Part shown: positions 17,211-26,366 of the stretch, in pieces
How the letters are laid out: each line of letters opens with the position of its first letter
Numbering within the stretch: the stretch's first letter is position 1
NCBI RefSeq assembly: GCF_026222555.1
Contig: NZ_CP098511.1
Span: forward strand, 3,639,501 to 3,703,500
Origin: Aquimarina sp. ERC-38
GTDB lineage: Bacteria; Bacteroidota; Bacteroidia; Flavobacteriales; Flavobacteriaceae
DNA length: 64,000 bases
Reading direction: 5' to 3'
Program-made: the position numbers and the translations under genes
Notes under the pieces: model-generated
The model's database searches: none
What the model was told of the DNA's origin: nothing
What the model saw: only the letters and a program-made list of their open reading frames with translations

Positions 17211-18530
17211 TTAGTCCTTACTCCAGTTTAATCGATCCATTTGATTAAACGGCCAGGGAGCTCCATTATTTTCTATATTGGACATCATATTATTTAAATC
17301 TCCCGGGGCAGCACTCTGCTCCATTACCAGGTATCGCCTTAAATCAACAATAATAGATAGCGGATTGATACTTACCGGACATGCTTCAACACAGGCATTG
17401 CAGGTAGTACAGGCCCAAAGTTCTTCCGGGGTAATGTAATCATTTAATAATTTTTTTCCATCATCCTGAAAAGAACCGTTTTTGTCAATATTCTCCCCCA
17501 CTTCTACCAGGCGATCTCGGGTATCCATCATGATTTTACGTGGAGATAGCTTTTTACCCGTCTGATTTGCCGGACATTCACTGGTACAACGCCCACATTC
17601 CGTACAGGTATATGCATTTAACAATTGTGCCCAATTTAAATCCGTTACATCAGAGGCTCCGAAAGATTCGGGAATTGCTTCGGCATCTCCTTCTGCCGGA
17701 GCAGCAAAAGGATCTGCACTCGGGTCCATCATTAATTTAACCTCATCGGTAACCGAATCCAAGTTATCAAATTTACCCTGTGGTTTTAAATTGGCAAAAA
17801 ATGTATTTGGGAAAGCCAGTAAAATATGTAAATGTTTTGAAAAATATAAGTAATTTAAAAAAATCAAAATACCTATTATATGAAGCCACCAAGCGGTTCG
17901 CTCCACTATTATCAGGTTTTCAATGGACATCCCATCAAATAATGGTAATAAAAACTGACTGATAGGGAATGATCCAGCTCTCTGATAATGTTCTGCTCCC
18001 AGGTTTTGCAATTGTAAATCCGCAGCATTCATAGTTAAAAACAAAACCATCAACACCACTTCAAAATACAAAATGATATTTCCATCTTGCTTAGGCCAAC
18101 CTTTTAAACTTTTAAAACGATAAATATTCAACACATTTCGTCGTATCCAAAAAATTAATACGCTAACTAATACTAAAAAAGCCAAAATTTCAAAAGAACC
18201 TATTAATATATTATAAACAGTACCTAAGGGTGCAAAAATACGATGTGTACCAAAAATGCCATCAATAATAATTTCCAGGACTTCAATATTAATAATGATA
18301 AAACCTACGTAAACGATCAAATGTAAAATACCAGCAATAGGCCTACGAACCATTTTAGTCTGCCCCAAAGCGATCTTAGCCATATGCTTCCAGCGTTCCG
18401 GTTTACGATCCGTTCGGTCTACTTCTTTACCTAATTTAATGTTACGTATGACTTTACGGATATTCAAAGTGAAATACCCTATCCCTGCTACTAACAGAAG
18501 TATAAAAATAATATTAGGAATATATTGCAT
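17211..18530 (-). CDS. Membrane-bound 4Fe-4S dicluster oxidoreductase subunit
   Basis: A 439-residue protein with about five N-terminal membrane helices and a C-terminal ferredoxin-like domain. The two cluster motifs are CTECGRCTSECP and CTTCNACVEACP, in the last third. This is the HdrD/GlpC-like layout in which a membrane part exchanges electrons with quinone and the Fe-S domain with a CCG protein, here the one at 15884. The start codon shares one base with the stop of the MCE gene (TAATG), so translation is coupled. Physiological donor and acceptor are unknown. Confidence 0.85.
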   Translation of the reverse strand: MQYIPNIIFILLLVAGIGYFTLNIRKVIRNIKLGKEVDRTDRKPERWKHMAKIALGQTKMVRRPIAGILHLIVYVGFIIINIEVLEIIIDGIFGTHRIFAPLGTVYNILIGSFEILAFLVLVSVLIFWIRRNVLNIYRFKSLKGWPKQDGNIILYFEVVLMVLFLTMNAADLQLQNLGAEHYQRAGSFPISQFLLPLFDGMSIENLIIVERTAWWLHIIGILIFLNYLYFSKHLHILLAFPNTFFANLKPQGKFDNLDSVTDEVKLMMDPSADPFAAPAEGDAEAIPESFGASDVTDLNWAQLLNAYTCTECGRCTSECPANQTGKKLSPRKIMMDTRDRLVEVGENIDKNGSFQDDGKKLLNDYITPEELWACTTCNACVEACPVSINPLSIIVDLRRYLVMEQSAAPGDLNNMMSNIENNGAPWPFNQMDRLNWSKD

Positions 18531-19495
18531 TATTCGTTCTTAATTACTTGTTCAACAGGATCATCTTCCGGAAGTTCGTAAGGATCTCCTTTTTTACCAA
18601 AAACGGAAATATGTACGTAACGCTTCGGATTAAGACGTAAATCCTGAAGTAGAAATTCTAACTGCTTGGTAGATTCAGTTAAATTGTAATAAAGTTGATC
18701 ATCTTTTAGTAATTTACCTACCGTTCCCTGATCCAGGTTATTTACCGTTTTATCTAAATTATCTAATACTGTAGTTATATTTTGTTCCAAACGCTTAATA
18801 TCGACGGAAGCTAAAGAATTCGTAAATTGATTTAACTCCATTGTCATTTGGTCAAGATTGGTCATAGTACGACTTAATTTATCCTGGTTTTGATCAAAAA
18901 CCCCATTTAGCGAACCCGAAACTTTTCTAAAATTTCTTGCGGTAATACTTAAATCATTAAATATTGCGGATAGGTTTTTTTGGTTATCCAGAGATAACAC
19001 CCCATTTACCGAAGTAAGGAGCGTATCCGCATCTGTAATAGCCGATTCCAGTTTAGCTTGTAACGGAGTCAATTTTTCATTTACTAATTCTAACAATCCG
19101 GCTTCAATTCTTCCTGGTAAGGTATCCCCGTCCTTAGCTTCTTTTCCAGCTTCGTATTTAGGTATAATTGCCAGGGATTTCCCTCCAATTAATCCCCCTC
19201 CATATACTTTAGCCTCACTATTTTTAGAAAATGGAAAATCACTACTTACAATAAACTCAACGACCAGGTTTGCCTCTTGATCTGCAAAGGTAATATTAGT
19301 TACCTTACCAATATTAAGTCCGTTTATAGTGACCGGCGAAGAAGGAATTAATCCCTCCACATTTTCATATACTGCATAAAAGGTACGGTCGTCTTTAAGG
19401 AGATTATTACCTTTTAAAAATGCATATCCGAATATTAACAAAGCAATTGCTGTCAGGGCAAGTAATCCGGTCTTAACTTCTCTGGTTAGTTTCAA
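18530..19495 (-). CDS. MCE/MlaD-family lipid transport protein
   Basis: A 321-residue protein with one N-terminal membrane helix (about 9-28), an MCE domain (about 38-115, with VTINGLNIGKVTNI and the GGGLIGGK loop), then a long helical, coiled-coil-like region. MlaD-type proteins form hexameric rings in the periplasm that move phospholipids between membranes. It is coupled to the Fe-S membrane gene by a TAATG overlap, although I know no functional link. No MlaE or MlaF gene is visible in the window. Confidence 0.9.
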   Translation of the reverse strand: MKLTREVKTGLLALTAIALLIFGYAFLKGNNLLKDDRTFYAVYENVEGLIPSSPVTINGLNIGKVTNITFADQEANLVVEFIVSSDFPFSKNSEAKVYGGGLIGGKSLAIIPKYEAGKEAKDGDTLPGRIEAGLLELVNEKLTPLQAKLESAITDADTLLTSVNGVLSLDNQKNLSAIFNDLSITARNFRKVSGSLNGVFDQNQDKLSRTMTNLDQMTMELNQFTNSLASVDIKRLEQNITTVLDNLDKTVNNLDQGTVGKLLKDDQLYYNLTESTKQLEFLLQDLRLNPKRYVHISVFGKKGDPYELPEDDPVEQVIKNE

Positions 19496-19585
19496 AATTA
19501 TCTATTTAAGAAACAAATTTAGAATAAAATTCATACTTGCCATGGATATTAACGAATCATTTATGAGTCTTTATCACCAATAAGT

Positions 19586-20737
19586 CTAATTTTTCATGTC
19601 TTTTATTGCTTCTTGAAGCGAAATAGGTTTATTGTTTTTAAAGGCTACCACAAAACTTGCTTCGTAGCCTTTTGTCTTTACTTCTTCCTGTAATTCACAG
19701 GCTTCTTGATAAGAAAAAGTCTGCCCAAAATAGTACTTATACACACTACCTACTTTTTCTTTAGAAAGATGAGTAAGACCTTTAAAGTTTGACGCATCCA
19801 GTTTTAAATTTTGTGAACTTGCTGCGATTTGCACTTTAAAAAACAACTCCTTAGAAGGTAGTTCGGCTTTGTTATCATTTTTAGCTACTTCAGGAGAAAC
19901 TTCTTTTTTCTGAGCATCCGGCGCATTTTCTACAACAATTTCTTCATTCACATAAGATTCGTCCAGGCCGTCTTTATAATTGATAATAGAAGCAGTAATA
20001 GCATTTGCCATATTAGTTTGACCAATTTTCGAATTTAAATATTTACCCTCTCGATTATTGGTTAAAAAACCCAGTTCAATTAAAACACTAGGCATATAGG
20101 TTTGGTGTAAAACAATAAATCCGGCTTGTTTGACACCACGACTCTTTCTTTTTAAATTTTTAGTAAATTCTTTTTCTACTACACTTGCCAGGTGCAAACT
20201 TTGATCTAAATATTCTTCTTGTAATAAGGTGAGACCAATAATAGATTCCGGTGCATTAGGATCAAAACCGTCGTAATTTGCCTGATAATTATCCTCCAAT
20301 AAAATTACCGAGTTCTCATTTTTTGCTACTTCAAAGTTTTTGTTGTTAGCATTTAATCCTAAAACAAAAGTTTCCGTACCATAGGCTTGCGACCTGTGAG
20401 AATTGCAGTGTATGGAGACAAATAAATCCGCTTTAGCCTTATTCGCAATTTTACCTCGCTCAAATAATTCCACAAATTTATCAGATTTACGGGTGTATAT
20501 TACCTCAAACCTTCCGTCTGCTTCCAGCAACTTACCTACTGCCAATACTACTTTTAAAGCAATATCCTTTTCCTTATAACCATTTCCCCGATTGCCCGGA
20601 TCGTGCCCCCCGTGCCCGGCATCTAATACCACTACAAATTTGTCTTTAGTATCCGTTTTAAGGGCCGCGCTGACTTTTTTCTGAATTGGTAAAAGAAATA
20701 CCACAATTAGCACCACTAAAAATCTCGTTTCTCTCAT
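19586..20737 (-). CDS. N-acetylmuramoyl-L-alanine amidase with SPOR domain
   Basis: A 383-residue periplasmic zinc amidase that cleaves the peptide stem from peptidoglycan. The signal peptide is followed by an Amidase_3 domain: DAGHGGHDPG with zinc ligand His42, Glu55 in GYKEKDIA, SIHCNSH, and LIELGFLTN with the catalytic glutamate. The last 80 residues, starting at LFFKVQIAAS, look like a SPOR domain that binds denuded glycan strands at division sites. It is divergent from lptD. Confidence 0.93.
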   Translation of the reverse strand: MRETRFLVVLIVVFLLPIQKKVSAALKTDTKDKFVVVLDAGHGGHDPGNRGNGYKEKDIALKVVLAVGKLLEADGRFEVIYTRKSDKFVELFERGKIANKAKADLFVSIHCNSHRSQAYGTETFVLGLNANNKNFEVAKNENSVILLEDNYQANYDGFDPNAPESIIGLTLLQEEYLDQSLHLASVVEKEFTKNLKRKSRGVKQAGFIVLHQTYMPSVLIELGFLTNNREGKYLNSKIGQTNMANAITASIINYKDGLDESYVNEEIVVENAPDAQKKEVSPEVAKNDNKAELPSKELFFKVQIAASSQNLKLDASNFKGLTHLSKEKVGSVYKYYFGQTFSYQEACELQEEVKTKGYEASFVVAFKNNKPISLQEAIKDMKN

Positions 20738-20851
20738 ATCATCCTTATACCTGAAACATTTACTACGACCACTCGTTTGTTATACGAGAGCTTCAGCATT
20801 TTGTAAGTTCATATTATATCTGACAATTGCCTTAAAAATAAATTTATTTTA

Positions 20852-20886
20852 TTGCAACTGCTTGAACAAAAATAAATGTAATTTTG
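20852..20886 (+). promoter_or_regulatory. Promoter of lptD
   Basis: TAATTTTG at 20879-20886 is an exact TAnnTTTG -7 box. TTG at 20852-20854 lies 24 bases upstream of it, one more than the usual range. The -7 box covers the TTG that would be the farthest upstream start of lptD, so transcription would begin after that codon. Confidence 0.6.
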
Positions 20887-20934
20887 CCACTTCAAAAACT
20901 GAGCCATAGTTTTACAAAAATAGAATTAAAACCA

Positions 20935-23664
20935 TTGCAAACAAAGGTAGTTCACATACTTTATTTATTAAGTTTTTCACTTCTGTGCTGGTGCAATGTT
21001 AGCGCTCAAGAATTCGGAAAAACAAATAAAGTTCCGGTTGAAAACCCAATTGATACTACTATTCTTAAGTCACAACTTTCTAGAGACACTCTTACCAATG
21101 TTCCTGCAAATCCTGTAAATGAAAAAGTACAGGATACTGTAAAAAAAGATACGCTACCGGAACCTTCTTTATTAACGGATAATGTAAGGTATAAATCAAA
21201 AGATTACATGCGTTTGAGCCGACGGGAAAATAAGATGTACCTATATAATGAAGCCGAAATTATATACGGGGATATGCAAATCAATGCCGGATATATTATT
21301 GTAGATAACGAAAAAAACGAGGTATATGCTTACGGAATTAAAGATTCTACGGGAGTGTATACGCAAACCCCCATTTTTAAACAGGCGCAAAATGTAGTAG
21401 AACCTGATTCCATACGTTTTAATTTTGATACGGAACGTGCCCTTATCTATAATTCTCGTACCAAACAAGGAGAAATGAATATTAAAGGGGAAGTGTCCAA
21501 ACGGGTAAATGATTCGGTGATCTATATGAGTAATGTTAAGTTTACGACTTCAGAAAATGTGGATGAAGCGGATTACTATTTTTACGCCCGTAAAATCAAA
21601 TTAGTACCCAAGAAAAAAATTGTTACCGGATTGGTCAATATGTATATTGCTGATGTACCTACCCCCCTGGGGTTACCCTTTGGTTATTTTCCGTTACAGG
21701 AAAAGAGGACTTCGGGATTTATCATTCCCAGTTACGGAGAAGAAAATACGCGTGGTTATTTTTTACAAAACGGAGGTTATTATTTTGCTGTAAGCGATTA
21801 TGCGGATTTAACTGTAACCGGAGATTACTATACAAACGGAAGTTACACCTTACTTACTCAAACGCAATATGCCCTGCGTTATAAGTTTTCCGGTAATTTT
21901 AGGGTTCGATACGAGAATAATTTACAAAGTGAACGCGGATTTCCGGATTTTTCTCAAACTACCTCCTATAATATACAATGGTCCCATAGCCAGGATGCGA
22001 AATCCAATCCTAATTCACGCTTTTCAGCATCCGTAAACTTCGGGAGTAGTGATTTTTTCAGGCAATCCACTAATCAGTTAAATACTGGTAACTTTTTAAA
22101 TAATACGTTGAATTCATCTATCTCTTATGCTAGAACATTTACCGGTGATCCTCAAGTAAATGTAAATGTAGCGGCTACGCATAATTCTAATGTGAATACG
22201 GGTATTGTAAATCTTACCTTGCCTAATGTAAGTGCCAGCGTTTCCCGTGTCTTTCCGTTTGCTCCTAAAACCGGAACCAAAAAAGGAATCATACATAATA
22301 TTAATACACAATACAACTTTAGGGGAGAAAATCAAATTCAGACCCTAGATAGCCTTTTATTCACCGCACGTATGTTTGAAAATACCCGTATGGGACTACA
22401 ACATAGCGTTCCTTTGAGCACTAACTTTAAAATTTTTAAATATTTCAGTGCTTCTATGGGTACCACCTTGGAAGAAAATTGGGTTTTTGAAACTTATGAA
22501 CAACGTTTTGATGAAGAAACGGATATGGTAGTTCGAGATACTATTTCCGGATTTGAAGCCTATCGTACCTACAATTTTTCAACAAGTTTAGGGACCACTA
22601 TTTACGGTACGTTTAATTTTAAGAAAGATAAAAAAATACAGGCAATTCGTCATACGCTTCGGCCTTCTATTAGTTATAATATCAATCCTGCTTTTAATAA
22701 TTCTTACCGAACCTATACCCGACCAGTTACGGATAATCCTACAACTCCGGAAGTTGAGGAGTTTGAAGAGGTGGAGTATTCTATATTTGATGGTAGTTTT
22801 TACGGGGCTCCCAGTAACGTATTCTCAAGTAGTATTGGTTTTGGGGTAAGTAATAATCTGGAAGCTAAGGTAAAGGATAAAGATACCACTGCTACTGAAT
22901 TAAAGAAGATTGTATTTTTAAATAACCTGTCCATTCGTTCTTCTTATAACCTGGCGGGGGACTCCTTGAGGTTAAGTCCGGTTTCTATTAGTGGTAATAT
23001 ACCGATAATTACCGGAAAGCTGGATATTAATTTCTCGGCACAACTGGATCCTTATGCCCTGGATAATAATAACGTACGTATAGATACTTGGAATATAAAT
23101 AACGGCGGAAGTTTATTCAGGCTTACCCGGGCTAATGCCAATTTTGGCTATTCCTTTTCTAGTAAAGATTTCCAGAGGGTTGAAGAAGATGACCCTCTTA
23201 AAAATCAAACCTTAAGAAACGGTGGAAGAACAGACAACCTATTTGGAGGCGGAACAAATTTTGGGGACGAACAAAGTTTTGATCGGAAAAACGAGAATAA
23301 AGAAAAAAAAGAAGTAGAAAATTATAATTTTAAAGTACCCTGGACCTTAAATTTGACCTATGTAATCAATTACTCAAACAGCCGTAGAGAAAATGATATT
23401 AGTTCGCACACCCTTATGTTTACGGGAGATGTGGAACTTGCTCCCAAGTGGTCCGTAGGGGTATCCTCAGGTTATGATTTAAGAAACCCCGGGTTTACCT
23501 TTACAAATCTACGATTTCAAAGAGATTTAGATAGCTGGCGATTAAGTTTTAACTGGATTCCCTTTAGTGAACGAACTTCCTGGAACTTTTTTATTGGTAT
23601 AAAATCATCCGTATTAAGTGATATTAAATATGATAAAAGAAGGCAACCGGACCGCAGGTTGTAA
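20935..23664 (+). CDS. lptD: LPS-assembly outer-membrane protein LptD
   Basis: The large beta-barrel that inserts lipopolysaccharide into the outer leaflet of the outer membrane. Sequence order fits the flavobacterial form: signal peptide, LptA/OstA-like periplasmic domain (YNEAEIIYGDMQINAGYI), then a long barrel with many alternating aromatic strands ending near the C-terminus. The frame is open from a TTG at 20884, but that codon lies in the -7 promoter box. I prefer the TTG at 20935, which places a clean signal peptide (VVHILYLLSFSLL) at the N-terminus and gives 909 residues. The upstream start remains possible. Confidence 0.9.
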   Translation: MQTKVVHILYLLSFSLLCWCNVSAQEFGKTNKVPVENPIDTTILKSQLSRDTLTNVPANPVNEKVQDTVKKDTLPEPSLLTDNVRYKSKDYMRLSRRENKMYLYNEAEIIYGDMQINAGYIIVDNEKNEVYAYGIKDSTGVYTQTPIFKQAQNVVEPDSIRFNFDTERALIYNSRTKQGEMNIKGEVSKRVNDSVIYMSNVKFTTSENVDEADYYFYARKIKLVPKKKIVTGLVNMYIADVPTPLGLPFGYFPLQEKRTSGFIIPSYGEENTRGYFLQNGGYYFAVSDYADLTVTGDYYTNGSYTLLTQTQYALRYKFSGNFRVRYENNLQSERGFPDFSQTTSYNIQWSHSQDAKSNPNSRFSASVNFGSSDFFRQSTNQLNTGNFLNNTLNSSISYARTFTGDPQVNVNVAATHNSNVNTGIVNLTLPNVSASVSRVFPFAPKTGTKKGIIHNINTQYNFRGENQIQTLDSLLFTARMFENTRMGLQHSVPLSTNFKIFKYFSASMGTTLEENWVFETYEQRFDEETDMVVRDTISGFEAYRTYNFSTSLGTTIYGTFNFKKDKKIQAIRHTLRPSISYNINPAFNNSYRTYTRPVTDNPTTPEVEEFEEVEYSIFDGSFYGAPSNVFSSSIGFGVSNNLEAKVKDKDTTATELKKIVFLNNLSIRSSYNLAGDSLRLSPVSISGNIPIITGKLDINFSAQLDPYALDNNNVRIDTWNINNGGSLFRLTRANANFGYSFSSKDFQRVEEDDPLKNQTLRNGGRTDNLFGGGTNFGDEQSFDRKNENKEKKEVENYNFKVPWTLNLTYVINYSNSRRENDISSHTLMFTGDVELAPKWSVGVSSGYDLRNPGFTFTNLRFQRDLDSWRLSFNWIPFSERTSWNFFIGIKSSVLSDIKYDKRRQPDRRL

Positions 23665-23759
23665 AAGTTTTAAGTATTTCGACGACCAAAAGACCAGTTA
23701 TCTAATCATATCTAACTAAATCAAAATTAAATTACATTAACTTATTAAAGAAAATTATT

Positions 23760-24140
23760 TTGAAACAAATTATTAATACTAAAAAAGCCCCAGCGCCCAT
23801 TGGACCTTATAATCAGGCGGTTAAAACAGGTAATATGTTGTATACTTCGGGACAAATTGCAATCAATCCCGAAACTAACGAACTGGTTTTAGATTCAATT
23901 AAAGAAGAAACCAAACAAGTAATGCTTAATTTAAAAGCCGTATTGGCTGAGAACGATATGACGTTTGAAAATGTAATAAAAACTACCATTTTCCTTAGTG
24001 ATATGCATAATTTTACTGAGGTGAACGAAGTATACGGCTCTTATTTTAAAGAAGATACCGCTCCGGCAAGAGAAACTGTGGCCGTGGCAGCGCTTCCTAA
24101 ATTTGTTAATGTTGAAATTTCTGTTATTGCCGTAGCGTAA
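23760..24140 (+). CDS. ridA: RidA family reactive imine deaminase
   Basis: A 126-residue cytosolic trimer-forming enzyme that hydrolyses reactive 2-aminoacrylate and other imines from PLP enzymes. The start is TTG, chosen because MKQIINTKKAPAPIGPY is the usual family N-terminus. Visible motifs are YTSGQIAINPE and, near the end, APARETVAVAALP with the substrate-binding arginine. It precedes a PLP-dependent trans-sulfuration enzyme, whose product chemistry yields just such imines. Confidence 0.93.
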   Translation: MKQIINTKKAPAPIGPYNQAVKTGNMLYTSGQIAINPETNELVLDSIKEETKQVMLNLKAVLAENDMTFENVIKTTIFLSDMHNFTEVNEVYGSYFKEDTAPARETVAVAALPKFVNVEISVIAVA

Positions 24141-24262
24141 TTTCTTAATTCAACTTAGAGAGCGAATTATCTATTATGAACCTATTATGTAGATTTTTAG
24201 CCATTTTTTAAAGAAATCCCTTTATGATGTTGTATTTTTAGCCAAAAATTCCAAGCATTAAC

Positions 24263-25438
24263 ATGAACTCAAACGAAAAAGGATTTAATACCATTTGTAC
24301 TCATTACGGGGAACTAATAGATACTCAGTTTAAAGGAGCTATTTCTCCTATTTATTTATCAACCTCTTACGCATTTGACGGGGTTGATGAAAAGCGATAT
24401 CCCAGATATTTTAATACCCCAAACCAACAAGCACTTTCTAAGAAAATTGCAAAATTAGAACATGCGGAGTCAGGACTGATCTTTGGTAGCGGGATGGCTG
24501 CCATAAGTACTTCTTTATTTGCTTTTTTACAACAGGGAGATCACATTATCTTACAACGGAATCTTTACGGTGGGACTATAAATTTAGTTATTGAGGAATT
24601 TAAAAGATTTGGTATTGAACATACATTTGTAGATGCAAAAAATGGAAACGGTTTTGAAGAATATATAAAATCTAATACTAAAGTTATTTATATCGAAACC
24701 CCTTCAAATCCTTTACTAACCGTTACCGATATTGCTTCTGTAACAAAATTAGCTAAGAAACACGGTTTGATGACCATGATAGACAATACCTTTGCCTCAC
24801 CGGTCAATCAAAATCCAATTTTATTGGGCGTGGATATCGTTATTCATTCGGCTACTAAATATCTAGGCGGACATAGTGATATCCTTGCCGGTGCGGTTGT
24901 TTCTACAGAAGAGAATATGCAACGTATTTTTAAAATGGCCATTAACTTTGGAGGGAGCTTAAGTGATTTTACGGTGTGGATGCTGGAGCGGAGTATCAAA
25001 ACCTTAGGTTTACGGGTAAGACAACAAAATGAAAATGCAATGGCTTTGGCTCAGTGGCTATCTCAACATGAAGATGTGGCGCAAGTGTACTATCCAGGGC
25101 TAGAAAGCCACCCGGATCATGCTGTAGCCTCTCAACAAATGAAAGCTTACGGAGGCATGCTCTCTTTTGAATTAAAAGAAAATATAGATTCTTCACTTTT
25201 TCAAAAGAAATTACAGCTTATTAAAAGTTCAATGAGCCTTGCGGGAGTAGAAAGTACAATCCTATCCCCTACACTAACTTCACACGCCCTGCTTACGGAA
25301 GAAGAACGCTATCATCAGGGAATTCGAAACGGATTATTACGTTTTAGTTTAGGTATTGAAGAAGCAGAAGATTTAATTGAAGATATTGAGCAAGCTTTAC
25401 GAGTAGTTAAAAACCAGCAATATTCCGTACCCACTTAA
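24263..25438 (+). CDS. PLP-dependent trans-sulfuration enzyme (cystathionine/methionine gamma-lyase type)
   Basis: A 391-residue member of the Cys/Met metabolism PLP family. Hallmarks are FGSGMAAIST near residue 73, the IETPSNPLL block, and SATKYLGGHSDILAG with the PLP lysine Lys199. Members include cystathionine beta- and gamma-lyases, gamma-synthase and methionine gamma-lyase, and sequence alone does not separate them here. It ends 12 bases before bshB1, so the two are probably co-transcribed, which would suit supply of cysteine for bacillithiol. Confidence 0.88.
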   Translation: MNSNEKGFNTICTHYGELIDTQFKGAISPIYLSTSYAFDGVDEKRYPRYFNTPNQQALSKKIAKLEHAESGLIFGSGMAAISTSLFAFLQQGDHIILQRNLYGGTINLVIEEFKRFGIEHTFVDAKNGNGFEEYIKSNTKVIYIETPSNPLLTVTDIASVTKLAKKHGLMTMIDNTFASPVNQNPILLGVDIVIHSATKYLGGHSDILAGAVVSTEENMQRIFKMAINFGGSLSDFTVWMLERSIKTLGLRVRQQNENAMALAQWLSQHEDVAQVYYPGLESHPDHAVASQQMKAYGGMLSFELKENIDSSLFQKKLQLIKSSMSLAGVESTILSPTLTSHALLTEEERYHQGIRNGLLRFSLGIEEAEDLIEDIEQALRVVKNQQYSVPT

Positions 25439-25450
25439 TAGCATCCTTTT

Positions 25451-26170
25451 ATGAAACTAGATATTTTAGCTTTTGGAGCGCATCCGGATGATGTAGAATT
25501 AAGTTGTGCCGGTACGCTGGCAAAAGAAATTAGTAAGGGTAAAAAAGCAGGAATTATCGATTTAACTCGTGGGGAATTAGGAACCCGGGGTTCTGCTACC
25601 TTAAGACAACAAGAAGCCGATAAAGCAGCTAAAATTCTGGGGGTTGATGTAAGGGAGAACTTAAAATTCAGGGACGGTTTTTTTCAGAATGATGAAAAAC
25701 ATCAGTTAGAAATCATTAAAATTTTACGAAAATACCGTCCGGAGATTGTTTTTTGTAATGCTATTGAAGATCGACATATTGATCATGGTAAAGGGAGCCA
25801 ATTGGTAAGCGATGCTTGTTTTTTATCCGGACTTGAAAAAATCGTAACTGACCAGGACGGAGGACAACAGAGAAAGTGGCGTCCAAAACAGGTGTACCAT
25901 TATATCCAGTGGAAATCCATTACCCCGGATTTTGTAGTTGATATCTCGGGCTATATGGATATAAAAATAAAAAGTGTAGAGGCATATGCTTCTCAGTTTT
26001 TTACCAAAGAAGCTACGGATAAGCCGTCTACTCCCATATCTAGCCAAAATTTTAAAGATAGTATTAGCTATAGGGCAGCCGATTTTGGTAGGTTGATAGG
26101 TACGGATTATGCAGAAGGTTTTACCGCTGAACGTTATGTAGCGGTTGATTCAATTTTTGATTTAATTTAA
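25451..26170 (+). CDS. bshB1: Bacillithiol biosynthesis deacetylase
   Basis: A 239-residue zinc LmbE-type N-acetylglucosaminyl-malate deacetylase, second step of bacillithiol synthesis. The metal motif AHPDD is at residues 10-14 and the third ligand lies in the DRHIDHGKGS region near 109-118. RGELGTRGSATLRQQEA is the characteristic BshB stretch. Its operon with a trans-sulfuration enzyme suits low-molecular-weight thiol metabolism. bshA and bshC are not in the window. Confidence 0.9.
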   Translation: MKLDILAFGAHPDDVELSCAGTLAKEISKGKKAGIIDLTRGELGTRGSATLRQQEADKAAKILGVDVRENLKFRDGFFQNDEKHQLEIIKILRKYRPEIVFCNAIEDRHIDHGKGSQLVSDACFLSGLEKIVTDQDGGQQRKWRPKQVYHYIQWKSITPDFVVDISGYMDIKIKSVEAYASQFFTKEATDKPSTPISSQNFKDSISYRAADFGRLIGTDYAEGFTAERYVAVDSIFDLI

Positions 26171-26181
26171 GTTCAAAATAC

Positions 26182-26212
26182 TTGTACTAACGGTATAAAT
26201 ATTTTATTTTTG
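26182..26212 (+). promoter_or_regulatory. Promoter of tRNA-His
   Basis: TTG at 26182-26184, 20 bases of spacer, then TATTTTTG at 26205-26212, an exact match to the Bacteroidota TTG-N17-23-TAnnTTTG promoter. Transcription would begin about ten bases before the tRNA. Confidence 0.8.
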
Positions 26213-26228
26213 CATGCTCAATTTAAAT

Positions 26229-26303
26229 GGTGGTTGTAGCTCAGTTGGTTAGAGCGCCTGATTGTGGTTCAGGAGGTCGTCGGTTCGAGACCGATCTTCC
26301 ACC
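26229..26303 (+). tRNA. tRNA-His (anticodon GTG)
   Basis: A full cloverleaf can be drawn. The D arm is GCTC/GAGC, the anticodon stem CCTGA/TCAGG encloses TTGTGGT with anticodon GTG, and the T arm is GTCGG/CCGAT with loop TTCGAGA. The extra 5' G pairs with C73 as in other His tRNAs. The acceptor stem pairs at 1-4 and 7, but positions 5:68 and 6:67 are both T opposite T. The CCA end is not encoded. It has its own promoter and terminator. Confidence 0.93.
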
Positions 26304-26307
26304 CTTA

Positions 26308-26346
26308 TTAACAAAAAACCCTGCGATTTGCAGGGTTTTTTGTTAA
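26308..26346. terminator. Bidirectional terminator after tRNA-His
   Basis: A perfect 17-base-pair stem (26308-26324 with 26330-26346, loop GATTT) has a GC core CCCTGC/GCAGGG between A and T runs. It ends the tRNA transcript on the plus strand and can equally serve the prohibitin-like gene, which ends at 26367 on the minus strand. Confidence 0.92.
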
Positions 26347-26366
26347 AGCTAAGTACCGGTTTGTGA

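Noticed and set aside
20772..20788. A short hairpin CTCGT/ACGAG upstream of the amidase gene
   Set aside because: Five pairs with a 7-base loop is within chance expectation, and there is no T run or leader ORF.
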